DNA from: Diphasiastrum complanatum
Taxonomy: Eukaryota; Streptophyta; Lycopodiopsida; Lycopodiales; Lycopodiaceae
Direction of reading: 5' to 3'
Assembly (NCBI GenBank): GCA_029204225.1
Contig: CM055107.1
Coordinates: 29,227,410 to 29,291,409, forward strand
Length of the DNA: 64,000 bases
Notes under the pieces: model-generated
What the model was told of the DNA's origin: nothing
What the model saw: only the letters and a program-made list of their open reading frames with translations
Databases searched by the model: none
In this document: piece by piece, positions 12,601-25,728 of the stretch
Layout of the letters: every line of letters begins with the position of its first letter
Position numbering within the stretch: position 1 is the stretch's first letter
Translations under genes and position numbers: made by a program

Positions 12601-15600
12601 TCCTAAGTGGTTTTAATGCTTTCCTTGCAGCATTTCTTGCATATCTTGCAAGAAATCAACTAGGGCTTGCACCTCGAGACCTTTAAAAACCAGTGAATGG
12701 GATTGAAAGCCATAATGACAACATAATTGCTCATCAGATTCATTCTCTCATGGTTAGTTGTAATTTAGGGATGTGCATATAGATGAAGATCGCTTTGTTT
12801 TCTGGGAGTCTGTATCATTTTTGACCAATTGGCTGTGGTTGTTTTTGGATATTAGATATTGTGGATATTGTGCATGGAGGGGTGTATTCGACTACTCAGA
12901 ACAAGCAGCAGAGGAAATAGCTGCTGCTGTTCGCAAAGCCTATGCAGACCTTGGAAAATGTCTCTACTTTGACTTAGCTCCAGGCAGTCATGCAGTTTTA
13001 TATGAGTTACCTGGAAAGAGGCTTAATTGGCTTTGGTATGTTTGTCAAGAGGAACCAAACCTAAAGGTGCTATTCTAACATCTAATAAATCAGCTGGACA
13101 TAAGCATCAAAAGATAATACACTATGTAGTTATGAATCAGTTGGCTTAAAATCACATGGCACGCTACTATTGGCACAAATTGTGGTAGCTACCTATGATC
13201 TTTGAAAAAGCTAGACATGAGCTTAATAGATTCAATCACTGGACACTGTTTTAGCACAGTAAGGATGGACTTTCCATTTCTTCCTAGTTTGAAGCATAAA
13301 CAGAACAGTCGCTCTCTAGATTCTTGGATTATTTTGCAAAACTACACTACCTTTGAAGCTTCAAGGAGCAGATTTACTATAAGATGCTTGTGCTTGATAA
13401 TTGATGCTTACTAGTGAATTTTGGGACATGCTATCCTGTTTTATGATAAGGATATCCTAGGATTGCAGTTGTAGATAGTATTTTGTATTTTGTCTATGTT
13501 TTGGTAACTCTTGTTTACTTATCATGGTCTCTGTTTTTGTTTTTAGTTTTAGTTTTTTTTTATAGTTAATTATTTTTTTTTTCCTTGTTGATTTTCATTT
13601 GCTTCTTAGTCAGCACTGGGTCTACCCAAGAGATTTTGGATTCTTTCAAAACTCAGATACTTACGCTTGGGTATTGATGTGACAGAAGTAGTGCTGGCTG
13701 GCTAAGATTTTTTGTTTATTGAATTCTATATTATTGTTTTGACATGGATCCGTTGACTTTATTTGTTGCATGATTGCTTTTCCTAAGCTTTACGCTTCAC
13801 GATCAAGTTTGTGAATTTGGATATATTCCAATCTCACAAATAGATATTTTTCCGTCACTTGTCCGGAAATGCAAATACTTGATGAACTTTTGTCCAAGTA
13901 GTGGTCAGTTGTATATTCTCATTGACTTATCTTTTGAGGGTGCGCATGCCCCTACAACTTTTTCAATTACATCGTACTTGATGTCATGATGGCAAAGTTA
14001 TTATTGTTTCTTGGCGATTTTTGATCAATTTTCTATCCTTTTCCTATGTTCTCCTTTTGTATCTTCTTCACATGGGTCTTTTGAATTTTCTTATTGGAAG
14101 TTTATTTGAGTTCTTGATGTATTGCTTATTGAGATAACAGGAAAAATCGATTGCTTCTAGTTCACCTATATATTCTCCTTCTTCTACCTAGGCTTTCTTT
14201 TGAAGTTTGTGATTGATTGCTTATTAAGCAATTGCATTGTAGCTTAATGGCTTTTTAGAGTGCTCTTTTAAGTTTTTACATAGGTAAAGTGTTGTTCTAC
14301 ACACCTTAGATCAGCTTATGCTCTACTTCCTTTCTTTTCACCTTTCAATATCGATTATTTCATTACTGGTAAAAACATAATCCTAAAGGTATGGTTGTAA
14401 CAGTTTTCTAGCTTGTTCCTCATGAAACAAATTTTTCAAAATTTCTTAATTTAGAAGTTCTTGTTCTTATCAAAGTAATAAAATAAGATGTATGATAATT
14501 TTTGCCTCTTGTAAATAATTATGTGCAATTGGCTCATTGGTGGTTCTTGTAATTTACCACCAAGAGTCATTTACGCAATTTCTATAAGATCTTTTTTGAA
14601 AGTCGAGTTCTTCATTCATAAGCAAGCCATTGAGTTCTTCAAATGAAGGTCTCCTTTTGTTGGTAGATAGAGTCATGACAAAGTTTTGCTAGACAAACGA
14701 GAGATTATTCAAAGTGATAGAAACAAGTTCTATATATGAGGTTTCCTCTCCAATAGAAGCTAGTTGGTCTTGAATGTTTTTAATTCTTGTAAGATAATTA
14801 CAAGAGATTACTCTACTATCATTCTTAAAGTTTGGAGCCTATTCTTCAAAAAGAGAATAATGGTCTCATAGATACATTGTAGAATGTTCCAAGCCTCTTT
14901 TGGGCTACTAGCATTTCTATGATGAGAAATGAAATTATCTTTGACAAGTATTTTTATATAATATGGTGAGCATGTTGTGCTCTCTTCATAGAATCTCTAG
15001 CTTCTATGGGGGCTTTGTCTCCTCTCTTGTAATAACCCCCCAACAATCTTTATTCATGAGATTTTTTTGCATTTTGAGCTTCCAAATATTGTAATTTGTG
15101 CCATGTAACTTGTCAGAATCTAGCACTACAAATTCCGAGACGTGGTTATTCTAGAGAGAGAAAATACAAGAAAAGTTTTTCTTGCGACTTTCCAAAGAAA
15201 AAAAACTCAAGGATAAAACTTTTGTAGCATTGTAGCACTTTGAAAGGCCTCTCGAACAATGTTGTATGGTACCTTTCGAATTGCCTTTTCTGAGTTTGAA
15301 TCGAGTTTGAATCGGGAAAGAATTGGCTTCTCCAGGTACGAACTGGCAAATCGGTCGTAGGTTTTTTTTTTTTTCAAAACATTATTGTCACACCATACAT
15401 ATTACATATCACAATGTTCAATCGAATCTGGATTCTGGCGCGCGGATGAGGGCTTGGGTCAGCAGGTAAGCCCCCTTTTTTTTTTAAAACAGTTCGAACC
15501 GGGCCGGTTCAAACCGGACTTTTGAATTTCGGTTCTTTCATCGAACTGCGATTCGTGTTTAATGATTTTTTTTTGTAATGTTTTATTTGTTTGCCCTTTG

Positions 15601-16203
15601 CTACCGAATCTACATTCCATAGAAAACTGCTATAGCTTATTTTCTCTTTACAGCGCTGTTCTATATGCCATCAGAAAATATCATTTTGGACTTTTTTTTG
15701 GTTATTTGTTTGGACTTTTTTGTTCTTTGCTATTTTGTCTGAACAATTTGTGGGCTTCTTTGATAGTTCCATCAGAAACTGCTTGATACTGCCCCTACAA
15801 TTTTTTCAGAAACCGTTTCTTCTTACTAAGTCAATCTATGTCCGGTCTGCTTTGTTACAAATTCGTTTGTCCTTTACTGTCAAGAGCTTGGCAATTGTGG
15901 CCCACAGTTTGGAGTGTTGAGTGTATTCCTCTACAGTTGCTTTTAGCATACCTTTCTTATTAAATTAGGTGCAACATGTGTTTCTATTTATAGGAATGCC
16001 TTGTCTATTTTGGTTTTATGGAGCATTTACTTAAAACATATATACTCTTTTGCATGTACATTGTGATAGATGTATGGGTTGACTTTTTTTCGTGACTCAT
16101 TTATTCAGTTCTTATGTTCTATCAATAGCAATCTCTTTGGCTAGAGGGGTTGCGTCTTCTGCTGAATGGCAAGAAAGCATTTCATTCAATTTTTTTTTTC
16201 TTT

Positions 16204-16268
<65 letters not shown>

Positions 16269-17023
16269 TTTGCATGAAACAAGGTAAAACATCCAAACAG
16301 GGAAGAATATGAAAAGAGACTCTCTGTTTACTTGCCCAGTGGACTCCAAAATTTGTCTAAGACTAGTTAAATGTGTACTAAATTCTAATAAATTATAGGA
16401 AATACTGGTCAATGTTTTGGGTTTCGAATGTTTCTTTTTCACTTGGGTGCCACTTCATGTGGCTGATTGGAGCCAAAATCCTTAACGCTAGGAGAGGAAA
16501 AGACATGCCATTTATGGCGAGACGGGTTTCAAAAGTTGTGATCCTTTTTTTACAGGGAAACTCGGTGACATTAAAAGCTACTGACAGCATGGTTCAAAAA
16601 ATGTATGAAGAAGCTAGTCAAACTTTCATACCTGAGCTTGCACTCCTGATGCAATCTACCAAGTTTCCATTTGTTAATGCTATTTTTGATCGGGATCCTT
16701 TGAAACAAATAGTGTGGGGGCATGTGGTTCTTGTTGGTGAAGCAGCACATCCTACATCACCCCATGGTCTTCGAAGTACGAACATGTCAATAATGGATGC
16801 AGCAGTCCTGGGATCATGTATAGCAGAATGTAAAAATATAGACACTGCTCTGTGCAGTTATCAGACGAGTCGGTTACCTGTAACTACTCAGCAAGTCTTA
16901 TTTTCAAGGCACCTGGGAAAACTTAAACAGGGCTTGTTTTCAAGAAGCTTTCCATGGATGCAAGCAGACAAAGAGACATGCTTAACTCTTCTGCAAAGGA
17001 ACGTTCACTTATTTCAATTTTGA
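9671..17023 (+). CDS. FAD-dependent monooxygenase (dhpH/UbiH-like), four exons
   Basis: Predicted flavoprotein hydroxylase of the FAD_binding_3 type, closest in motif pattern to 2,6-dihydroxypyridine 3-monooxygenase-like proteins found in plants; substrate unknown. Exons: 9671-9961, 10538-10848, 12856-13066, 16556-17023. Donors are CAG/GTGACA, ACA/GTAAGC and AAG/GTGCTA; all acceptors end in AG; phases are 0, 2, 0. The joined frame is uninterrupted and gives 426 aa, normal for the family. The ATG at 9671 precedes an eight-serine tract (residues 15-22). Next come the N-terminal dinucleotide-binding motif VIVVGGSIAGLSC (about 26-38), the internal DG motif IAADGINS (about 181-188), a YCGYCAWRGVF segment at the start of exon 3, and the C-terminal FAD-ribityl motif VVLVGEAAHPTSPHG (about 328-342). 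That last motif has E333 where most relatives have D (GDAAHP). No targeting signal is obvious. The gene looks intact. Confidence 0.88.
9713..9738 (+). repeat. Coding (AGC)8 microsatellite
   Basis: Eight AGC codons encode Ser15-Ser22 of the monooxygenase, just before the FAD-binding strand. Unit changes would keep the reading frame, so length variation between individuals is likely to be tolerated. Confidence 0.9.
12355..12690 (-). mobile_element. Ty3/gypsy integrase C-terminal relic in intron 2
   Basis: The minus strand, with several stops and frame changes, retains the gypsy integrase C-terminal domain: a segment like WEFEVKTLAYL (usually FEVGDLVYL), then YSGPYKIVKKI and VHPIFYVTCLK. It lies inside intron 2 (10849-12855) of the monooxygenase gene, in antisense. 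The rest of this 2.0-kb intron shows no gene; a patch at about 11830-12060 may be more of the same element. Confidence 0.65.
13067..16555 (+). other. Intron 3 of the monooxygenase gene
   Basis: A 3489-bp intron with a GTGCTA donor and a TTTTTTTACAG acceptor. It is T-rich and non-coding. The patch at about 15290-15560 is rich in GAATCG and GGTTCGAACC-like motifs and may be an old non-autonomous transposon, but I found no matching ends. Confidence 0.6.
16208..16266. repeat. (CT)n microsatellite in intron 3
   Basis: About 59 bp of pure CT repeat, roughly 290 bp upstream of the exon 4 acceptor. Confidence 0.95.
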
Positions 17024-20000
17024 TGTTAGGAATGTAATATAAGATATTGTACATCTTTCTGGATTTTTGGTTTCCTTGGTTTAGGTAGTGCTTGTATACA
17101 GGTCTTAATTATTGGTCTGTTCTTATGCTTTGGTTGTTGCACTTTTAAATATGTACTTGGTAGCTTGTTTGCCCAGCATCTTAGTATGTGCCAATCAAAA
17201 AATGAATTATCGTATGTAACTCAAGAGTAACGCTAATTGCTCATTCTTGGCTCATTTCCTTACTATCCTTTGTAGCATCAGAAGCCATCTGAAAGTGTTT
17301 TTGGTCTACACCTAATAGTAAGGCTCGTGAACATTATTCTCAATATTTTTATTGATGCAGCTGTATCTATTGAAGTTCTGCATGATTCAAGTAGAGCTCT
17401 GTCACACGTAGTTTGTTCAGTAATTGACATTTCAAGGTTATGCTTGAATTTGTCACGATGGATAGGAAAGTCCTTAACCTCTTTATGTATATCTCATTCA
17501 GAATTTCATGAAAAAGGTTCCATTGATAAGTATGATTGGCTATTTTTGAAAATTGGCCATGTGTAACAATGAAGGACTTAAAATACAAGTCTCTTTTGTT
17601 TTGGAAGGGGCAGGGCAACATAAGTGTTAAGGTATGCAAGGGAACATTTGGAAAGTTGACCCCTCCAATTGCCATGTGGTGCCATTCAAACTAGCATTAC
17701 TCCTGAATGTAGGGGCCTTGTAATCTTTAAAGAAGTGCATCAAGCTATGATTTTTTGCACTTACTGTTTTGCACTTGTGAACTGTGTCTATCATTAGCTT
17801 GATGTTAAGGCTCGTAGTTTAAATCAATAGGAGCATATATTTAACATTTACGTCACATGTTTTGCTTAGTTTATCGATATTTAGTGAGATATGGTGGGAT
17901 GAGTTACCTAGGAGCACTCAAATGAGGCTCAAGCAATACTTTTCAACACTTAACGTGGCGCTTTATTGTTTATTCTTGTGAAATCCCGCAAGCAAGCAGG
18001 CTGACATGCTAGCCTATAAGGCTACTAAAACATTTTTGCACAGTCAAAATACTTTTTGATACATAGCTGAAAATCTCACTACTCATCAAATTTTAAGTAG
18101 GCCTATCAAAAGAGACTTTGCTACTTTTTAAATATAGGTTTATTCAAACTATGAAACTACATTTGTGGAGCCTTATAGACTAGCACAGATGTGCTAGGAG
18201 GCCCAACATTCTTTGTTTCTCTCAATTTTTTTGTATCTTCATATGTGTCAAAATGCCTTCTCTATTGTATAATTTGACACCTCAATCCATCAAGCTCTTA
18301 CCACAAAAACACTATATAATATCTCAAAAGTTAACGATTTTCATGATAGTAAAAGAATTTTGTGAGTGCTTATTTTTGAACAATGTTTTAGAAACCTTTT
18401 GGTACCTCAGAAAGTAAACATTTTTCATGACAATGAAAAAATGTTTGTGGATTTGAATTTTTTTTTTATGTGATAGATTACACTTCTTTAGCTTAGTAAA
18501 AAGCCTTTTACCCATCAAAGCTTGTTAGGCTTTCCAAACCTCGAAACTTGCTATGCTCAAGGCTTTATCTTTTCTTGTGGTTAGAGAAAGTATGCAAGCA
18601 ATGGTACATGGCATGCAATATGCTACATGTTTGTTGAAACTCGCAAAACTTACAAAAAAAGCCTTACTCGTAGAATGTCAAAACTCTTAAGGTAGGTCTC
18701 ATTACTCATTACTTGTATATGCAAGGTCAAATTAAACTCACAAATAATAAAAGAAAGTCATTTTAGGATGATTTTCAATTTTTTTAAAATCTATGAGGCC
18801 TTGCTACTTGTATACCAGGTTCTGTTACTATCGACTCGATAGTATTGTGTAGGTCAAAGTAATCTCGTGTTATATATGACAACTTGGCTCTCTCTTGTAT
18901 TATGTTTTAGTTTTAGTAAAATATCAATGTATGTGTGCTCGTCCAAAGCACAAGTGTGGCAGCTTTGTATAATTACCAATATCTAACATGATTGTTAGCC
19001 AATATTTTGACTCAAATATTAAACTAAGAAATGGGCTTTTAAATGTACAAATAATAATGTTGACAATTACTAATGCAAGTTACATTTTAAACATTACTTA
19101 GTATAAAATAGAGGTGATGACTTCATAAAAGATAAGGTTTTAACTTGCTTTAAAATGGCTAGACTATGATAAGTATTAATATCTCGCGTGCATGCTACAA
19201 CAAAGACTAGAAATGGAGGAATTACAATATCGCTGTAGTCTATACTTAAAAAGTTTTTTTACTTGTCAATGGCACACGAAGTCCATAAATTGAAACAATG
19301 TCAAGACAAGTTGAGCATATGTAAAAGAACATGACAATAATTGCTTGGGTGATGACCAAAATTACCTTGACAATTTTAATAACAGAAAAGAGGTAGATAC
19401 GGTATTTTAGTCAATATTTTATAAGGTGATATTGCTTTAGACATTATTTTTAATGTCAACAAGAAATAATATTGACTAAAAGGTCTTGTGGACTCCATAT
19501 ATGTTTTATTATAAGATAGGTCATTGCGATGGAGTCGTCCTCTTGGAAGGATCCAAAAATAAACCATGTTGAAAAGAGAATGTAATCACGAATAGAAGGT
19601 TTATGTGATCTCTAATGGTGCATCCAAGTGCCAAGAGAGGAGCAGTTATCAACCTCACCTTGTATGTGAAAGTTTTAAGTAAAGGTTTATTTCTAAAACG
19701 TCCATTGATCTACAAGTAGTAGACAAATCCACAAAAAATAATGTTTGAATTTTGTGCAGCGATAAACCTATGTCCATTTTGCAATCATCAGAAGATTAAG
19801 CAATGTTAGCCAAAGGAGAACACAAGTTCAAAAAGTTTTCAAAGAAGTCCAATATGGATGATGATGATCAAGGATCATGTTGGCCATTTACAGTTCATGC
19901 CCAACGCACAGAAAATGTAAATAAATGTTGAGGGCTCATCAACCTCAGTTTTGTAAGTTATGTAATTAAATGAAAGTTAGACACCACATAACGGTGCACT

Positions 20001-21770
20001 TGTATTGCGCAAAGCGCTAATAGCTGTAAATACGCCTTGAAGCGTCAGAAAGAATAAGTGTTGAATTTTGATTAAGTGTGCCTCGAAGCACAATAAGGAA
20101 TTGATGTGGCGTGGCTCAAGTGGAAATTGCAAAGAGCATTGTAAAGTCAAGTTACTTGCAAAATAAATAAAAGCAAGCTAACTTAGACTCTCAAGTTTTA
20201 GAAATGAGCCAATAAGCAAATGCCACTTCAACTCTTTTGGACCCAATGTATAAATACTCTTAGGAGAAGTAGATATGCTAACATGTGATAAAAAGAGTAA
20301 CATCAAAATTTGGTGTCGTCGTCGGGGAATAGATGAGTAGGCCTAGGTCTACTCATTTTGAAGGTTTTTTAACTTGTTTTTGTTCTATTTTTTTGTCATT
20401 AATCTTCTTAAGAGATTCATGTTGCTTGTGTGAATTTTGTTTATATTAGCTTTTACTTGGTCAAAATTCATTTTTTATTGATTTTTTGTAGGGCGCAAAT
20501 AGTGCGAGCCTTTTCCTTGGTAGGCGAGCCTTTTTTCTTCAACAGATGATGTTTGTCCCTTTGTAGTGAGCCTTTATAGAAACACTCACCAACAACGTAA
20601 GCATTGGCCTGCTGACAACCTTTTAGTTTTTTAAAAATATATTTTTCTATCAATGATTGAATCATTCAATTTTTCAGTCATCTCATGTTTTAGCAAAACA
20701 CTCACCCCACATGTGTAAGAGCAACCCTTTTTCTGAAATCTTGTTTGTTGTTCTTTTTTCATTTCCTTAAGTAGGGGAGCCTTTTCATACACACTCGCCT
20801 GATTGCTTTTTCCTATTAGGTCTCATTGCAAGTACTGATTGAAGTCACCAATTGCAATCCATTTGTTTTTCAGATTTTTTAAGCTACATGATTGCCTGGA
20901 AACAATCATTTAATTAAGTAGGCAGTTACCTTGTACTCGGTGATTCAAGAAAAAAAAAACTTGGATTTTTGAGATCTTGTTCACTTTTCTTGAAGCAAGA
21001 CTAGTTGTTCCAAACACTCACTCCCACACATGTGAGGAGTGTCTGGAAATGTTTGTTGAAACCAATGTTTAGTACCCTAAATGGATCTACAAAAGATCCT
21101 CAAGAGTGATTGGATACTTGATTACTCAATCTATTGCAAAACTAATCAAATCTTGATCTAGATTGGCAATTTTGAGCTAATCAAGCAAGAACAATCTAAT
21201 TTTGATCAAAACAATAAAGAACGACCTCACACGTGTGAATTACAATCTGTATGGCCTAATAACAGAGAATCAGCTTTACTAAGTTTGGATTGCATTCACA
21301 TTAAGAATTCTCAACACAAATGGTGTTGAGCAGGTACAACACGTGTTCAGGTACCAAAAAGTCATTAGATTGACCTACTCAAGTCAATTTGACCTAACCA
21401 TTAGGTATACCATCTATGGTAGTTAGATCAACACCAGTTCCCTTGATTTTTTGATGTCCACAAAGGATCTTTCACCTTAAAGGATCCCTTACAAGATGTT
21501 CCATAGATGTGTCTTCATACATGCATAGATCCATGAGTAAAGTAGCTTGATAATTTGACATGTGAAACAATGATCTGAAGTCTTCAATGCCCAAAGAAAA
21601 GTAAAAATGGCCAAGATCTAGAGTATTGCACTTTCTTGATGCTTGCTAGCACACTTCAAAATTATGCATCATGCCGAGCTTTGAATTCCAAGGCATTTTG
21701 TGCACTCGATGATATATTAATTGAGCTTTTAAGTGCATGAGGAATGTTTCCAAAATCAACTTGCCTTGCT
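17024..21770. other. Intergenic region without recognisable genes
   Basis: 4.7 kb of AT-rich DNA after the monooxygenase stop codon. The first few hundred bases will include its 3' UTR, but no clear AATAAA signal stands out. Scattered open frames below 105 codons have no motif I recognise. No RNA gene or transposon end was found. Confidence 0.5.
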
Positions 21771-23114
21771 TTATCCATATAATTGAGCCTTGATGGCTCC
21801 ATTATATGGAGCCATCAAGGCTTGCTCCTTCTCTTGACTTGACTCCAAGCCATCAATGATTTGTTGATCCAAAAATGCTTGTCCAAGATTATATTTCTTC
21901 CCTTCATAGAAGATTACATCTCTACTAATAATAACTCTCTTAGTAGAGGAAATGTAAATCCAATAAGTTTTTCTTGAAGAGAAATATCCAACCATTATTC
22001 AAATCATTGATGTAGGATTTCCTTTGGTCCTTACATTGAAATGAACATGCACAAAGCATGCCAGAATCAAAGATTTTCAAAACAAACATACTAAATGATG
22101 CTTCATCTTTTATGACGCCGCTTTTCAAACTATTACAAAAATAGTTATCCAATGAAATTGCATTATCAACAACAAATGTAGATTGGAAAGCATTCAACTT
22201 CATTGTCTTGTCATATCTACATAATGTATTAAACATCATGACTATTGAAGATAAGAGATAAGTCACATCATGTCTACTAACACTATCTATGAAGGATTCA
22301 TAGATAGTAGAATCTCCATTGCTTCTCACCCTTGCAAAGTGCACACATGAGTGAAGAGATTGCATGAACTTTGATGACTCAGCCTTTGTCCTTGAGGATT
22401 TTTTTGGAGCTCTTCTCAAGACCTTCTTCACTTTGATGGTCTTCCTCAATCCTAGCAAGATCACACTTTTGACAAAGTCTTTGAAAGGCCAAAATCTAGC
22501 TCCTTTCCACACATGATCTCAATAGCAACATTAGCATCCAATTTAAACAATCTTCTTTGTTTAAGGCCATTTTCTATGCATTTATCATTCTTCATAATAG
22601 AACAAACTTCATGCTTGAAGTGGAAGTCTGAGCCATTATCCATTGATTGACCCCCACTTAGCAAGTTTTTGGTGATTGATGGAACATAAAGCACATTGTC
22701 CAGATCCATTTAGAAGATCCTAGACATAAAGGGATGGTACCAACACCATCTATTCTACACTCTTGGTCACTTGCAATAAAGATGAACATTTCAGCACCAT
22801 TGAAAGAGAGTAGAGTAGAGAAAGAGTCGTGTGGGAACTTGCCCCACTATCAATCCACCATATGTCATTTGGCTTGCCTTTGCTTGTTGGCGAGGATGTG
22901 GATGCCATCAAAGATGAGTTTCCCTTATCTTCCTCCTCTTCTTGTGTAAGGTTCCCTTGTTTATTCTCCTCTTGTACATTTTGTCTCTTGTAGCATTCCG
23001 ATGCAAAATGCTCCTGCTTTCCACAAAGAAGCATTTTAGCTTGGACTTGTCTTTTTCCTTTAAGCTTGTAGCTTGATCCTCCTTCTTAGCATCCTTGCTT
23101 TGATTTTTCTTCAA
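21771..23114 (-). mobile_element. Ty1/copia gag-protease-integrase remnant
   Basis: Read on the minus strand from 23114 downward: a basic gag tail (KKNQSKDAKKEDQATSLK), a CCHC knuckle remnant (FASECYKRQ), the aspartic protease active-site region IWWIDSGASSHT (about 22855), and a pre-integrase segment LDNVLYVPSITKNLLSGG (about 22700). A degraded stretch of about 500 bp follows, then the integrase C-terminal region YWIYISSTKRVIISRDVIFY at about 21900-21960. The integrase catalytic core is not readable. The 190-codon frame at 21940-22512 lies in the degraded stretch and is not called separately. Confidence 0.8.
21787..21821. repeat. Perfect 15-bp inverted repeat (hairpin)
   Basis: GCCTTGATGGCTCCA at 21787-21801 is followed by the loop TTATA and the exact complement TGGAGCCATCAAGGC at 21807-21821. 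It falls near the end of the copia integrase remnant. Confidence 0.9.
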
Positions 23115-24060
23115 TTAAATATGTACATCGAGTTTTTATCTAAAATATTCAAACTTATCAAAATGTAAAGCTTTTGTAAAAATATCAGCTAGTTGGTCTT
23201 TAGTTTTATAATGTATCACATCAATCTCTTTAGATAGAAGCTTTTATCTAATGAAGTGATAATTAATTTCTCTAAGCTTACTGTGTGCATGAAAAAGTAG
23301 ATTCCTAGCTAGCTGTATAACACTCTGGCTATCACTCTTAATGATGATGGTAGGCTCAATCTATAAGGTACCAATGTCTTCTAGCATTTATCGTTGCAAT
23401 ATTGCCTCTTGTATTACTGAACATATGGCTATATACTCTGCTTTTCCTGCTTTTTACTGGACCAAGAGAAAGCACCACTACCACTTGTGGTGGATCCCTT
23501 GTCATCAATGCTACCTGCCCAATCAACATCCATGAAGCTTTGCAACTTAGGCAAACTAGATTGATTTTCATACACCAAGCCATGATAATTAGTGCCCTTA
23601 ATATAATGAATAATTCTTTTTGTAGCTTTTCAATTTGTCTTTGTAGGTATTTCTATAAAGTGACTCAGTATATTGATAGCATAGCTAATATCAGGACATG
23701 TAGTAGTGAGGTAAATCAAACACCCAAACTAATTGACGAAACAATTGCATCGACTAGTTCACACTTATCCTCACTTGACAACTTCTTGCCAACTTCAGTA
23801 GGGGCAGAGATTGGTTTGCTAGCACTCATTCTAAAGCGTTCAAGTATCTTAGTCACATACTTAGTTTGAGTGAGTGCAATAGCTTCCTTTCTTATATTCT
23901 CTACTCCAAGGCAATAGTTCCCTAGATATGTCATATCAAAGTTGGTTGACAAATATTTCTTGATTGCTTTGATGAACACTTCATCATTGTTTGTGATCAC
24001 AAAATCATCCACATGCAATACTACTATTACCCTTATTTTACCACTTGTTCAGCAAATCTA
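23115..24060 (-). mobile_element. Ty1/copia reverse transcriptase-RNase H remnant
   Basis: On the minus strand from about 24060: VVLHVDDFVITNND (the usual YVDD box changed to HVDD), a DMTYLGNYCLGVE segment, RNase H pieces near 23560-23480, then SDSQSVIQLARN and KDQLADIFTKALH close to 23160. Frame changes and stops make it inactive. Its 3' end abuts the gag of the neighbouring remnant with no LTR visible between them, so the order on this strand is RT-RH followed by gag-PR-IN. Confidence 0.8.
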
Positions 24061-25185
24061 CTACTACTAAGAGTCTCATGGGCAAGTAAAAAAGAAGAAC
24101 CGACTTCGTTGTAGTATAAGGAGGTCAAGAATCAATCCAACAAGGAAGGTGATGTCTTGAAATTGCAACTATTATCACATAGTATGATATGAAAATATAA
24201 TACATCATAATTGCAAAGATGTATGCATGCTATGTTTGATATATCTTTAGTTGACTTGTGGCATAAGGGATTGGGTCATACCAGCTTCATATGCATGGAT
24301 GCTTGGGTTATTGTGCATGGTTTGACAAGCATGTATCATAAATAAGTCACATAGGCTTCAATTTTCAATATCTACATCAAAATCTAAGGAACACCATCTC
24401 AATTAATTTTGGATTTTTTGATTTATTTAGGACTATTTTCTACATATGGTACCAAAAGAGCCAGATAAGAAAAACCATCAAAAATCAATAATTGTTCTTT
24501 GGCGAGAGTAGATTAGTAGTATCCATCTAACGACCTCTTTGAACTTTGATTCTCCTAATCTAACCTCACCAACCTAGTATAATCAAGATCTATAGTGAGA
24601 AAACAACTACCAAGTCAATGAAGATAGACTAAAGCTAAATTCCCCTATCTAAGAGAAAGTTGATTCTACCCTCTTACTCTCCCAAGGCTCTCCCCAGAAA
24701 AATCTCAAGCTTTGACCTCGCCCATCTGACTGGTTGCTCTTCTTTTTTGAGTATCATATACATTAAACTTATAATTCAGATGAAGTTAGCATTCCAATTG
24801 TTAGACCAAGGGGGTTATGGTGGATGTCTTGGAGAAATCAGATATAATCATGTCTAAAATTAGTGTCCATTCGAATAACATAGACAATTTTTAAACATAA
24901 ACATTGATATTTAAAAGAAACATAGACAGAATTTGATATTTAAAAGAAACATAAACATCATTGAATCATATAGTACTACTTTCAAGTTGTATTATAAGAA
25001 CTCTCATAGAAATTTAATTACCTAATGTGGCCCATATTTATAATTAATGGTCTTGGGCCAAGCCCTACATTTATTTAGTCAAGAGACTATTACAAAAGAT
25101 GCACAACTTTGGTGCAATTCTAGACAGTCTAGAAGTTTAACCTTTTAGACTGGTAATTTGATATTTCAATATTCTAAAGGTTGAG
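24061..25185. other. Non-coding between copia fragments
   Basis: AT-rich, without readable domains. Probably decayed retroelement sequence, given what flanks it. Confidence 0.4.
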
Positions 25186-25612
25186 AATTAAAAACTATAT
25201 CATTGCGGATTTAGTCTTGTTTATACCAAGACTTCATCTCAGCAAGTGCGCAGCCAATAGTATCTACTCATCGAAAGTGCCAAGAGCATGCTGGTCCATG
25301 CCTCTCTTTGAAAGAAATTTTGGACAGAAGCTGTTACTTCAGCCACCTATCTACAAAATTAATCCATCACCAAAGCTATGAATGGCAAGACATCCTATGA
25401 GGTGTGGACAAGATCAAAACCATCACTCAAGAATATTAGAGTGTTTTGATGTATTGCTTATGCTCAAATCCCCGAAATTCTAAGGAAGAAGGTGGATGAC
25501 AAAAGCACAAAATCAATTTTCATTGGCTACTCCCTAGATCACAAGGCATACAAGCTCTAAAATTTGAAAACAGAAAAAACATTCACAAGCAGAGATGTCA
25601 TTTTTGGAAGAT
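25186..25612 (+). mobile_element. Ty1/copia integrase C-terminal fragment
   Basis: Plus-strand frames with shifts give EAVTSATYLQN (usually EAVATAVYLLNRSP), NGKTSYEVW, then DDKSTKSIFIGYSLDHKAY and FTSRDVIFG. This is the end of a copia integrase. It stops at about 25612, where a minus-strand fragment begins. Confidence 0.7.
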
Positions 25613-25728
25613 CAACCGAGGTATGCTTTCGGCTATTCCAAGAAATTGGGTCTTGATTGTATAAAAATACAAACCCAGAAGTCGACCTTCTGGTATCGAT
25701 ATCTCCTGCCCAATTGTTAGCATCTTTG
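25612..25728 (-). mobile_element. Ty1/copia RNase H fragment
   Basis: The minus strand reads NWAGDIDTRRSTSGFVFLYN followed by PISWNSRKHTSV, the start of copia RNase H. Its 3' end meets the 3' end of the plus-strand integrase fragment, so the junction is tail to tail. Confidence 0.75.

Noticed and set aside
15113-15620. Possible hAT-like MITE in intron 3 with GAATCG and GGTTCGAACC motifs
   Set aside because: Motif content resembles the hAT ends at 50.8-55.4 kb, but no matching terminal repeats or target duplication were found.
21940-22512. 190-codon minus-strand frame as a separate gene
   Set aside because: It lies between the protease and integrase parts of a copia remnant and shares no motif with any family; most likely a frame in degraded pol.
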